From Kitasatospora sp. NBC_01250 (lineage in GTDB: Bacteria; Actinomycetota; Actinomycetes; Streptomycetales; Streptomycetaceae), in NCBI RefSeq assembly GCF_036226465.1, contig NZ_CP108476.1, positions 6,386,001 through 6,450,000 of the forward strand: 64,000 bases of DNA, read 5' to 3'. The position numbers and the translations under genes were made by a program. Positions 35,482 to 43,937 of this stretch are shown here, piece by piece; position 1 is the first letter of the stretch; each line of letters begins with the position of its first letter. The notes below the pieces were generated by a model. That model worked only from the letters and a program-made list of their open reading frames with translations. It was not told the DNA's origin and searched no databases.

Positions 35482-36729
35482 GTGGTGTCCAGTCCGCTCT
35501 CGGAGGCGGTCGCGGTGGTGCTCGGGACCCGGCCCGAGATCCTCAAACTGGCCGGGGTGATCCGCGGTCTCGGTGACCGGGCCCGGGTGGTCTACACCGG
35601 GCAGCACTATGACGAGGCGATGGCCGGCGGGGTCTTCCGGGCGATGCGACTGGCGCCGCCCGACGTCCGGCTCACCGACATCGGCGGCGCGGTGCGCGGG
35701 CGTCAGATCGGCGACATGATCTCGGCGCTGTCGGACCTCTTCACCGCCGAGCCGCCGGCGGCCGTGGTGGTGCAGGGCGACACCAACACCACCTCGGCGG
35801 GGGCGCAGGCGGCGCACTACCACGGGGTGCCGGTGGTCCACGTGGAGGCCGGACTGCGGTCGCGCGACCGGGAGATGCCCGAGGAGATCAACCGTCAGGT
35901 GGTCGGGGTGCTGGCCGACGCCCACTGTGCGCCGACCACGGTGGCGGCAGCCAATCTGCGGGCGGAGGGGGTGCCGGAGAGCCGCATCCACCTCACCGGC
36001 AACACCATCGTCGAGGCGGTCGCCGAGTCGATGCCGGGGCCGGCCGAGTGCGCCGCGCTGCTGCGGCGCCACGGGGTGCGGGCGGACCAGTACGTGCTGG
36101 CGACCGTCCACCGGCCGGAGAACACCGACGACCCGGCCCGGCTGGAGCGGATCCTGACCGAACTCGGCGGGCTGGGACTGCCGGTGCTGTTCCCGATGCA
36201 CCCGCGCACCCGGGGGTGCATCGCCCGGCACGGCCTGGCCGAGCGGCTCGCGGCGCTGCGGGCGATCGAGCCCATCGACCACCCGTCCTTCCTGGGCCTG
36301 GCGAGCCGGGCCCGACTGCTGGTCTCCGACTCCGGCGGCGTGCAGGAGGAGTGCACGGTGCTGAAGAAGCCGCTGATCGTGGTGCGCAACAGCACGGAGC
36401 GCCCGGAGGCGGTCGAGGCCGGCTTCGCCACCCTGCTCCGCCCGGGGCCGGCGATCGGCGAGCTGGCGCGTCGGCTGATCGCCGACGCCTCGCTGGCCGC
36501 GAGGCTGGCCGCGCTGCCGTCCCCGTACGGCGACGGGCGGGCCGGCGAGCGGATCACCGCGCTGACCCTGGCGCTGGCCGACGCGCGTGGCCGGGCCGTG
36601 TCGGCCGGGCGGACGAGCGGTTCGCCCGGGTTGCCGGTTCCCCCAGACGCGGTGGCCGCGACGGCCGCCGGCGAACCCCGTACGACCCAACGACTCCCTG
36701 GAGGACGTCCGTGTACAAGCCCTGTGTAG
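35482..36729 (+). CDS. wecB: UDP-N-acetylglucosamine 2-epimerase (WecB-like, non-hydrolysing)
   Basis: About 415 residues. Hallmarks in order: VLGTRPEILKLAGV, TGQHYD, VVQGDTNTT, HVEAGLRS, NRQVVGVLAD, TVHRPENTDDP, LVSDSGGVQEE and KKPLIVVRNSTERPE. It interconverts UDP-GlcNAc and UDP-ManNAc. GTG at 35482 follows AGGAGG (35469-35474) at about 7 bp; the next codon is also GTG. The ~40-residue tail past the fold is Pro/Ala-rich, and its last codons overlap the next small gene. Context (processive GT2, GH16, LAXTG mini-protein) suggests a surface polymer containing ManNAc or a derivative. Confidence 0.88.
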   Translation: MVSSPLSEAVAVVLGTRPEILKLAGVIRGLGDRARVVYTGQHYDEAMAGGVFRAMRLAPPDVRLTDIGGAVRGRQIGDMISALSDLFTAEPPAAVVVQGDTNTTSAGAQAAHYHGVPVVHVEAGLRSRDREMPEEINRQVVGVLADAHCAPTTVAAANLRAEGVPESRIHLTGNTIVEAVAESMPGPAECAALLRRHGVRADQYVLATVHRPENTDDPARLERILTELGGLGLPVLFPMHPRTRGCIARHGLAERLAALRAIEPIDHPSFLGLASRARLLVSDSGGVQEECTVLKKPLIVVRNSTERPEAVEAGFATLLRPGPAIGELARRLIADASLAARLAALPSPYGDGRAGERITALTLALADARGRAVSAGRTSGSPGLPVPPDAVAATAAGEPRTTQRLPGGRPCTSPV

Positions 36730-36872
36730 GTGGCGCCGCCGCGGCCGCCGGTACCTGCGAACTCGCCGCCACCGGTAGCCACACCCTGCTGCTGACCGTG
36801 CTGGCCGTGCTCATGGTGCTCGGCGGTGCCCTGCTGACGCGGGCCGCGCGCCAGCGCGGCGGGAATGCCTGA
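36711..36872 (+). CDS. 53-residue LAXTG mini-protein (sortase E-type substrate)
   Basis: GTG at 36711 with GGAGG six bases upstream; the gene begins inside the last 19 bp of the epimerase gene in another frame. The product has two cysteines (C5, C16), an Ala/Gly-rich stretch, the motif LAATG at 18-22, one membrane helix (about 25-44) and a basic tail (RAARQR). This is the pattern of a cell-wall sorting signal for class E sortases, which recognise LAXTG, here with only ~17 residues outside and no signal peptide. It may be wall-anchored by sortase or act as a small membrane partner of the following GT2. Confidence 0.65.
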   Translation: MYKPCVGGAAAAAGTCELAATGSHTLLLTVLAVLMVLGGALLTRAARQRGGNA

Positions 36873-36992
36873 GGCCGGTCACCCGGTCGGCGAGTTGGCC
36901 CGTGGGGCCGGAGCACGTGACGGCGTGCTCCGGCCCCCGCGGCTGCGGCCGACCGGACCCCTGCGGCCCAGCGGATCGAGAGGCGGTACCCC

Positions 36993-38390
36993 GTGAACCA
37001 CTCCGCCGGCACGGTGCTCAGCTTCGCCATGGCGGTCTCCCTGCTGCTGGGCGCGGTCTTCGTCGCCTACGTGGCCGTCCTGGTGACGCCGCTGCTGCGC
37101 AGCAGGCCGCGGCCGCCGGGCGACGCGGCGGCACTGGACTGGCACGTGCTGGTGCCCTGCCGGGACGAGGAGGCCGTCATCGGCCAGACGCTGGCCCGGC
37201 TGCGCGGGCTGCACCCGGCCTTGCACGTGTGGGTGATCGACGACGCCTCGGTCGACGGGACGGCGCGGGTGATCAGCGAGGCCGCGGCCACCGATCCGTA
37301 CGTGCACCTGGTCCAGCGCGTCCTGCCGCAGGCGAGGACCGGCAAGGGGGCGGCGCTGAACGCCGCCTACCGCGCGTTGTGCGCGTGGCTGCCCGAGGAC
37401 GTCGCGCCCGAGCGGGTGATCGTCGGGGTGTTCGACGCGGACGGCACCCCGGGCCCGGGCTGCCTGGGCATCATCTCCGCCGACCACCTCTTCGGCGACC
37501 CCGGGATCGCGGCGGTGCAGATCGAGGTGCGGATGGCCAACCGGGACGAGCGCCGGCCGCTGCCCCACCCCTACCTGGTGCGCAACCTGCTGGCCCGCAC
37601 CCTGGTCCGGATGCAGGACCTGGAGTTCCGCACCGCGATCCCGGCCGTGCAGCTCAGCCGGCGGATGACCCGCACGGTGGCGATGGGCGGCAACGGCCAG
37701 TTCACCCGGCTCTCCGCGCTGCAGGGGATCGCACTCCAGGAGGCCACCACGACCGGCGAGGGCGGCGGGCCGTGGGGCGGCTCGCTGCTGGAGGACTACG
37801 AGCTCGGCCTCCAGCTGACCCTGGCGGGCTGGCGCACCGCGTTCACCCGGGACACCTGGGTGGACCAGGAAGGGCTGTGGAACGTCCGGCAACTGCTCGC
37901 CCAGCGGGCCCGCTGGAGCCAGGGCGCCATGCAGTGCATGCGCTACCTGCCGCGGATCTGGGACTCCCGGAAGCTGACCACGATGGGCGTCCTGGAGATC
38001 ACCTACTGCCTCCTGCAGCCCTGGCTGCAGCTGTTCGGCAGCGTGGTCTTCCCGGCCCTGGCGGTGTTGCTGGCGGTGCGTTTCGTACGCCATCCGGAGG
38101 CGCTCGGCGCGTTCCTGTCGAGCGGTGGCGGCTACGGCCTGCTGCTGGCCTACCTGGTGCTGAGCGTCATCCAGTTCACCATCTGGGGCCCGCTCTACTG
38201 GCTCAAGTGCGAGCGGGCGGCGGGCCTGTGGCGCTGTCTCGGCTGGGGCGTGGCCTACTCCTGCTACATCTGGCTCTACTGCCTGTGCACCTGGCGGGCG
38301 GCGGGACGGTTCGTCAAGGGCCGCAACGGCTGGGTCAAGACCCGGCGCAACGCCGAGCTGCGCTCCGCGCAGGCATCCGTGCAGGCCTGA
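36993..38390 (+). CDS. Processive family-2 glycosyltransferase (cellulose/hyaluronan synthase-like)
   Basis: 465 residues. A membrane helix at about 12-32, then the GT-A domain: HVLVPCRDEE, VIDDASVDGTA, FDADGTPGPG (D-x-D), MGGNGQF, LLEDYELGLQLTLAG (ED) and QRARWSQG (Q-x-x-R-W), the complete D,D,D,QxxRW set of processive synthases. Three to four C-terminal helices form the export channel. It probably polymerises a beta-linked sugar and passes it across the membrane. Adjacent UDP-GlcNAc epimerase suggests a HexNAc substrate, but the sugar cannot be read from sequence. Confidence 0.88.
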   Translation: MNHSAGTVLSFAMAVSLLLGAVFVAYVAVLVTPLLRSRPRPPGDAAALDWHVLVPCRDEEAVIGQTLARLRGLHPALHVWVIDDASVDGTARVISEAAATDPYVHLVQRVLPQARTGKGAALNAAYRALCAWLPEDVAPERVIVGVFDADGTPGPGCLGIISADHLFGDPGIAAVQIEVRMANRDERRPLPHPYLVRNLLARTLVRMQDLEFRTAIPAVQLSRRMTRTVAMGGNGQFTRLSALQGIALQEATTTGEGGGPWGGSLLEDYELGLQLTLAGWRTAFTRDTWVDQEGLWNVRQLLAQRARWSQGAMQCMRYLPRIWDSRKLTTMGVLEITYCLLQPWLQLFGSVVFPALAVLLAVRFVRHPEALGAFLSSGGGYGLLLAYLVLSVIQFTIWGPLYWLKCERAAGLWRCLGWGVAYSCYIWLYCLCTWRAAGRFVKGRNGWVKTRRNAELRSAQASVQA

Positions 38391-38439
38391 CGGCCACCGC
38401 GGCGAGGCGGCTGACGGACGGTCAGGCGTCGCACAGGCC

Positions 38440-39267
38440 TCAGGAGTCGGGCAGGCCGGGTGGTGCCGGGCGGTAGACGGTCAGCGAGTCGACGCTGAAG
38501 GAGATCGGCTTCGAGGTGGTCGGGGCCGGGTGGTAGACGCCGTTGTTGACGGAGAGGCTGAGCACCGGGTAGGCCGCGAAGTCCGGGCCGACCCCGCTGT
38601 GGTCGGCGTAGGCGACGGCGAGGTGGTCCAGGCTGGGGCCGACGTACCAGGTGGTGTTGTCGGCGCCCAGCCGGGCGCCGACGTAGAGCCAGCCGTCGGC
38701 GGACACCGCGGCGTTGGTGTAGCGGCCGGTGCCGCTGTGGACCTGGTTGACGAACTCCAGCGTGCCGGGGTGGTCGGCCTGCCACTCGAAGACGTCGACC
38801 TCGTTCTGCCCGTCCCGCCAGCTCCACAGCGCGGGCCAGGCGCCGGAGTCGGCGTCGGGCAGCCGGACGTGGGCCATGATCAGGTCGCCGGTGCGGATCT
38901 CGGTGCCGTCGCCGCCGGTGTCGCAGGAGTCGCCGGTGGTCAGCAGGCCGGTGTCCCAGTTGCCGTCGGGACGCGGGGAGGCCGTGATGGTCAGGTGGCC
39001 GCCGGCGGCGCTCAGCGCCGACTCGCTGAGGTGGTCGAGCTTGAAGTCGTGCTGGTTGTCCACGCAGTCCTGGTAGGCGCCGGTCTGCCAGCCCCAGGTG
39101 TGGCCCGGGCCCACGTCCAGGGTGTGGAAGTCGTCGGTGAAGGCGACGGTGGCCGCCGCGAACGGTGCTGAGGTGCCGGCGCCGGGAGCGGCGCCGGCGA
39201 CGGTGGCGGTCGAGACGGTCAGCGCGATGGCCGTCATCAGGCCGAGCGGCAGGCTGATCAGGCGCAT
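38440..39267 (-). CDS. Secreted GH16 family hydrolase
   Basis: 275 residues. A signal peptide (MRLISLPLGLMTAIALTVST) ends near AGAAPG. The catalytic motif is NEVDVFEW (E-x-D-x-x-E), the GH16 nucleophile/acid pair. Aromatic beta-strand residues flank it (WPALWSWRDG upstream, TWYVGPS downstream). GH16 enzymes cut beta-1,3/1,4-glucans, agar-type galactans or similar. It converges on the GT2 gene, so it may trim or release that polymer; equally it could be a general glucanase. Confidence 0.88.
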   Translation of the reverse strand: MRLISLPLGLMTAIALTVSTATVAGAAPGAGTSAPFAAATVAFTDDFHTLDVGPGHTWGWQTGAYQDCVDNQHDFKLDHLSESALSAAGGHLTITASPRPDGNWDTGLLTTGDSCDTGGDGTEIRTGDLIMAHVRLPDADSGAWPALWSWRDGQNEVDVFEWQADHPGTLEFVNQVHSGTGRYTNAAVSADGWLYVGARLGADNTTWYVGPSLDHLAVAYADHSGVGPDFAAYPVLSLSVNNGVYHPAPTTSKPISFSVDSLTVYRPAPPGLPDS

Positions 39268-39473
39268 GGACACCCCTCGGGTGCGGCGGCGGGCCCGAGC
39301 GGCCCGTGCGCTGTCCACCCTCCACCGTCGTCGGCGTGGCGCGCAGCGCGCCTTGGGCCGTCCGGGTGGACCGGGCCGGGCCCACGGCGGTTGTGCGTCG
39401 GGGGGCCACGGCGGGGAATGACTGGGAAAAGCGCCTAGGCTAAATGCTGATCATATGAGCGACGAGGAGTGCG

Positions 39474-42400
39474 ATGACCTCCGCTGGGAGCCGCGTCAGC
39501 AGGCCCGAGAACCGGCTGGTCCGCCGGGGGTTCACCGACCCCGAGGCGGCCGTGCGCCGGCTGTCCGCCCCCGCCCTGCACGGGCTGGCCGATGACCCGA
39601 TCCTGCTCGACGGGCTCGGCGCCACCGCCGACCCCGACCTCGCCCTGCTGGGCCTGGCCCGGCTGCTCGAAGCGCTCGGCGAGAGCCAACGGCACGCCCT
39701 GCGAGACACCCTGACCGCCTCCAAGCCGCTGCGCGACCGGCTGCTCGGGGTGCTCGGCGCCTCGGCCGCGCTCGGCGACCACCTGGCCACCCACCCGCAG
39801 GACTGGCACGCCCTGGTCACCTTCGAACAGCGCGACATGCACCCGGGCACCGGCGAGTTCCGGCGCGAGCTGGAGCAGCGGGTACGGGCCGCCGAGGGCG
39901 AGCCGGCCGACGCGCTGCGCGCCGCCTACCGCCGCTGCCTGCTGACCATCGCCGCGCGCGATCTGACCGCCACCACCGATCTGGCGCAGACCGCCGCCGA
40001 GCTGGCCGACCTGGCCGGCGCCACCCTGCGCACCGCGCTGATGATCGCCGCCGAGCAGGAACCGGCCGCCGCCGACGCCTGCCGGCTGGCCGTGATCGGC
40101 ATGGGCAAGTGCGGTGGCCGCGAGCTCAACTACGTCTCCGACGTGGACGTCATCTTCGTCGCCGAGGCCCGTGAGGGGGTCGGCGAGCACCTCGCGCTGA
40201 GCGCCGCCAACCGGTTGGCGGCCGCCATGATGCGGCTCTGCTCGGACACCACCCGGGAGGGCACCATCTGGCCGGTGGACGCCAACCTGCGTCCCGAGGG
40301 CCGCAACGGGCCGCTGGTGCGCACCCTGGCCAGCCACCTCGCCTACTACCAGCGGTGGGCCAAGACCTGGGAGTTCCAGGCGCTGCTGAAGGCCCGCCCG
40401 GTGGCCGGTGACACCGAGCTGGGCGAGGCGTACGTGGCGGCGCTGGCACCGCTGGTCTGGCAGGCGGCCGAGCGGGAGAACTTCGTCGCGGACGTGCAGC
40501 AGATGCGCCGCCGGGTGATCGAGGCGATCCCGGCCACCGAGCTGGACCGCCAGCTCAAGCTCGGCCCCGGCGGGCTGCGCGACGTGGAGTTCTCGGTCCA
40601 GCTGCTCCAGCTGGTGCACGGCCGCACCGACGCGGGCCTGCACAGCGGCAACACGCTGGAGGCGCTGGCCGCACTGTCGGCCGGCGGCTACGTCGGGCGG
40701 GCGGACGCCGCCTCGCTGGACGCCGCCTACCGCTTCCTGCGCGAGCTGGAGCACCGGATCCAGCTGCACCGGCTGCGGCGCACCCACCTGATGCCCAAGG
40801 ACCCGGCCGACCTGCGCCGGCTGGCCCGCTCGATGGCGCCGATGATCAACGGCGACACCCGCGCCGATCCGGTGGCGGCGCTGGAGCGCGAGTGGAAGCG
40901 GCACGCCCTGGAGGTGCGCCGGCTGCACGAGAAGCTCTTCTACCGTCCGCTGCTGGCGGCCGTGGCCGACCTGTCGGCCGGCGAGGCGCTCACCCCGGGC
41001 ACCCCGGCGATGAGCCAGGAGGCGGCCGAGGAGCGGCTCAAGGCGCTCGGCTTTGCCGATCCGCCGGCCGCCCGGCGCCACCTGACGGCGCTGGCCAGCG
41101 GGGTGAGCCGGAAGGCCGCCATCCAGCGCACCCTGCTGCCGGTGCTGCTGGCCTGGTTCGCCGACTCCGCCGACCCGGACGCGGGGTTGCTGGGTTTCCG
41201 CCAGGTCTCCGACGCGCTCGGCCGCACGCCCTGGTACCTGCGCCTGCTGCGGGACGAGAGCGCGGCGGCCGAGCAGCTGGCCCGGATCCTGTCGGCCGGT
41301 CGGCTGGCCCCGGACCTGCTGCTGCGCGCGCCGGAGGCGGTGGCCATGCTGGGCGATCCGCAGGGGCTGGTGCCGCGCGGGCGGGCCGCGCTGGAGCAGG
41401 AGGTGCGGGCGGCGGTCGGCCGGGCGCCGAGCGCCGCGGCGGGCGTGGCCGCGGCCCGTTCGGTGCGCCGCCGCGAGCTGTTCCGCACCTCGGCCGCCGA
41501 CCTGCTCGGGCGCTTCGGCGAGGATCCGGGCGAGGCCCTGGACGCCGCCGCCACCGCGCTCACCGACCTCAACGCGGCCACCCTCGCCGGGGCGCTGGCC
41601 GCCTGCACGGCGGGCTGGGAACAGGCACACGGCGAGGCTTTCCCGGCCCGGCTCGCGGTGATCGCGATGGGCCGGTTCGGCGGCCGTGAGCTCGGCTACG
41701 GCTCGGACGCCGACGTGCTCTTCGTGCACGAGGCGCTGCCCGACACCCGGCACGACGCCACCGCCGCCGCCCGCACCGTCTGCAACGAGCTGCGCACCCT
41801 GCTGGCCGCGCCCTCCACCGAGCCGCCGCTGCTGGTCGACGCCGATCTGCGTCCCGAGGGCCGACAGGGGCCGCTGACCCGCACGCTCGGCTCGTACGCG
41901 GCGTACTACGCGCGCTGGTCGCACGTCTGGGAGAGCCAGGCGCTGCTGCGGGCCGAGCCGGTGGCGGGGGACGCGGAGCTGGGGGAGCGGTTCCGGGAGC
42001 TGATCGACCCGCTGCGCTACCCGCTCGGTGGGGTGCCCGAGCGGGACCTGCTGGAGATCCGGCGGATCAAGGCGCGGATCGAGAGCGAGCGGCTGCCGCG
42101 CGGGGCCGACCCGACCACCCACACCAAGATCGGCCGCGGCGGCCTCGCGGACGTCGAGTGGACCGTGCAGCTCCTGCAGCTGCGGCACGGCCACGAGCTG
42201 CCCGGGCTGCGCACCACCAGGACCCGCCAGGCGCTGCTCGCAGCCGCCCGGGCGGGCCTGCTGGCGGGCGAGGACGCCGAGGTGCTGGACACCGCCTGGG
42301 TGCTGGCCTCGCGGGTGCGCGGCGCGGTGATGCTGGTGCGCGGGCGCCCGGGGGACAGCTTCCCGAACGAGCCGCGCGAGCTGGCCCAGGTGGCCCGCTA

Positions 42401-42500
42401 CCTGGGGTACGGGGCGGGGCACAGCGGGGAGTTGATGGACGACTACCGGCGGGCCACCCGGCGCGCCCGGACGGTGGTGGAGCGCCTCTTCTACGGCTGA
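39474..42500 (+). CDS. glnE: Glutamine synthetase adenylyltransferase/adenylyl-removing enzyme
   Basis: 1008 residues with the duplicated GlnE architecture. The N-terminal adenylyl-removing domain has GMGKCGGRELNYVSDVDVIFV (about 205-225) and the C-terminal adenylyltransferase domain has AMGRFGGRELGYGSDADVLFV (about 730-750); each is a G-G-R-E-L plus S-D-x-D nucleotidyltransferase core. Helical GlnD/PII-sensing regions lie between and after. It sets the activity of the main GSI according to nitrogen status, read through glutamine and PII. ATG follows GAGGAG. It lies in the same 13-kb stretch as the GlnA2-type gene and a PII gene. Confidence 0.95.
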   Translation: MTSAGSRVSRPENRLVRRGFTDPEAAVRRLSAPALHGLADDPILLDGLGATADPDLALLGLARLLEALGESQRHALRDTLTASKPLRDRLLGVLGASAALGDHLATHPQDWHALVTFEQRDMHPGTGEFRRELEQRVRAAEGEPADALRAAYRRCLLTIAARDLTATTDLAQTAAELADLAGATLRTALMIAAEQEPAAADACRLAVIGMGKCGGRELNYVSDVDVIFVAEAREGVGEHLALSAANRLAAAMMRLCSDTTREGTIWPVDANLRPEGRNGPLVRTLASHLAYYQRWAKTWEFQALLKARPVAGDTELGEAYVAALAPLVWQAAERENFVADVQQMRRRVIEAIPATELDRQLKLGPGGLRDVEFSVQLLQLVHGRTDAGLHSGNTLEALAALSAGGYVGRADAASLDAAYRFLRELEHRIQLHRLRRTHLMPKDPADLRRLARSMAPMINGDTRADPVAALEREWKRHALEVRRLHEKLFYRPLLAAVADLSAGEALTPGTPAMSQEAAEERLKALGFADPPAARRHLTALASGVSRKAAIQRTLLPVLLAWFADSADPDAGLLGFRQVSDALGRTPWYLRLLRDESAAAEQLARILSAGRLAPDLLLRAPEAVAMLGDPQGLVPRGRAALEQEVRAAVGRAPSAAAGVAAARSVRRRELFRTSAADLLGRFGEDPGEALDAAATALTDLNAATLAGALAACTAGWEQAHGEAFPARLAVIAMGRFGGRELGYGSDADVLFVHEALPDTRHDATAAARTVCNELRTLLAAPSTEPPLLVDADLRPEGRQGPLTRTLGSYAAYYARWSHVWESQALLRAEPVAGDAELGERFRELIDPLRYPLGGVPERDLLEIRRIKARIESERLPRGADPTTHTKIGRGGLADVEWTVQLLQLRHGHELPGLRTTRTRQALLAAARAGLLAGEDAEVLDTAWVLASRVRGAVMLVRGRPGDSFPNEPRELAQVARYLGYGAGHSGELMDDYRRATRRARTVVERLFYG

Positions 42501-42570
42501 GCGGGCGGCCGGGTGCACGGCCGAGCGGCCGTGCGGACGGCTGAACGAGCGGCTGAGCGGCGCTGCACAC

Positions 42571-42612
42571 GCCGGGCGCCCGCCATGGGTGATCCCGTGA
42601 CGGGCGCCCGGC
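42571..42612. terminator. 12-bp stem-loop between glnE and PAP2 gene
   Basis: Arms 42571-42582 and 42601-42612 are perfectly complementary; the inner 18 nt may pair partly. It serves the two convergent genes. Confidence 0.75.
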
Positions 42613-42632
42613 GCGCGGTGCGTGAACCGGTG

Positions 42633-43649
42633 CTAGCGGCGTCCTGCGGCCACCGGGGTGGGCCGCTGTTCGGGTACCGCCGCCTTCTGCCAGGAGGCCG
42701 GGATCTGCGGGAACTGGTAGGCCCAGCGGTGGTACACCAGCCGGGTGCCGACGAAGCCGATGCCCAGGCAGAGCAGGCCGCCGCCCGCGTCCATCCAGTA
42801 GTGGTTGGCGGTGGAGATGATCACCGTCAGGGTGAGCAGCGGGTAGACCAGCCCCAGCGCCCGCACCCAGGTGCGTTCGGCCAGGAAGAAGATCGTCAGC
42901 CCGCACCACACCGACCAGCCGATGTGCATCGAGGGCATCGCGGCGAACTGGTTGGTGGCGCTGGCCGCCGCCCCCGAGGCCAGCGAGCCCCAGGTGTGGT
43001 GGACCGTGACGGTGTCGATGAAGCCGAAACCGGCCAGCCGCGGCGGTGCCAGGGGGAAGAAGTAGAAGCCGAGCAGCGCGACGCCGGTGGTGATGAAGAG
43101 CACCGTGCGCGCGGCCGCGTAGCGGCCGGGATGGCTGCGGTAGAGCCAGACCAGCACGCCGATGGTGATCACGAAGTGCAGGGTGGCGTAGTAGTAGTTC
43201 ATCCCGACGATCAGCCAGGTGACCGAGTTGACGCCGTGGTTGATCGAGCGCTCGACGGCGATGCCGAGGAACTGCTCGGCGTGCCAGACCCAGTCGGCGT
43301 GCTGCTGTGCCACCGCCGCCTGGGTCGGGAACGCGTTGCGGACCAGCGAGTACAGCCAGTAGCTGAGGCCGATCAGCGCGAGCTCGAACCAGAGCCGGGG
43401 CCGGGCGGGGATGCGGCGTTGCGCGGTGATCCGACTGCGCAGCGACCTTTCGGTGCGCAGGGCGGTGCTGCCGCCGGCTCCGTCCGCGGCCTCGTCGGCC
43501 GGACGGCCGGTGGCTCGGACGGAGCTGTCGTGACGGAGCTGGGCGGCTTCGTCGCCGTCCTGCGTCCGGGTGTCGGTCGGTTCCCCCATGGACGAGAAGT
43601 CTGCCAGACGTTCCGTACCCGTCCGATCATCCTCTGGTCGTGGATTCAT
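42633..43649 (-). CDS. PAP2/inositolphosphotransferase-like membrane protein
   Basis: About 338 residues. A ~85-residue hydrophilic N-terminus precedes about six helices. Motifs AAMPSMHIGWSVW and STANHYWMDAGGG are the second and third PAP2 phosphatase signatures (with S-x-H and H-x3-D); the first is atypical, as in the Aur1/inositol-phosphoceramide synthase-like branch. It probably moves or removes a phosphate head group on a lipid. The start is uncertain: ATG at 43649 or at 43589 are both plausible. Confidence 0.82.
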   Translation of the reverse strand: MNPRPEDDRTGTERLADFSSMGEPTDTRTQDGDEAAQLRHDSSVRATGRPADEAADGAGGSTALRTERSLRSRITAQRRIPARPRLWFELALIGLSYWLYSLVRNAFPTQAAVAQQHADWVWHAEQFLGIAVERSINHGVNSVTWLIVGMNYYYATLHFVITIGVLVWLYRSHPGRYAAARTVLFITTGVALLGFYFFPLAPPRLAGFGFIDTVTVHHTWGSLASGAAASATNQFAAMPSMHIGWSVWCGLTIFFLAERTWVRALGLVYPLLTLTVIISTANHYWMDAGGGLLCLGIGFVGTRLVYHRWAYQFPQIPASWQKAAVPEQRPTPVAAGRR

Positions 43650-43884
43650 CACCGCTTGTCCTCCCACAGTGCGAGGCGGCTGCCCCCGACCGGGGTGGGG
43701 GAGGCGGCACGGTACGCGCGATCGGGGCGCGTCGGAGGGACACACATGGGTTCCATTGTTACGCGTTCGCAACTCCAGGTGCGAGGCGGGATTCGCGCGG
43801 CTTCGGCTTCCAGGCGTGGCAAGGGCTGTCGCGCATTGCGTCCGGGCTCTTGGAGCGGCGTTGTCAATCCTGTAAACAAGGGAG

Positions 43885-43901
43885 TCAAGTCACCATCGGT
43901 G
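43885..43901 (+). promoter_or_regulatory. TCAAGTCACCA motif before the XRE-TPR gene
   Basis: TCAAGTCACCA (43885-43895) followed by a GGTG, giving a CACC-n3-GGTG dyad, 37 bp before the ATG. The same 11-mer precedes the second TPR gene at 45433. Confidence 0.5.
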
Positions 43902-43937
43902 CTTGGTCAGCGCCGGACAGTAGAGGCAAGGGCGGGC

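Noticed and set aside
39435..42518. Open frame of over 1000 codons antisense to glnE
   Set aside because: The glnE frame has full family motifs; the antisense frame is rich in Gly, Arg, Gln and His without any domain, a usual effect of high GC. The same applies to the long antisense frames at 277-2340 and 21799-24678.
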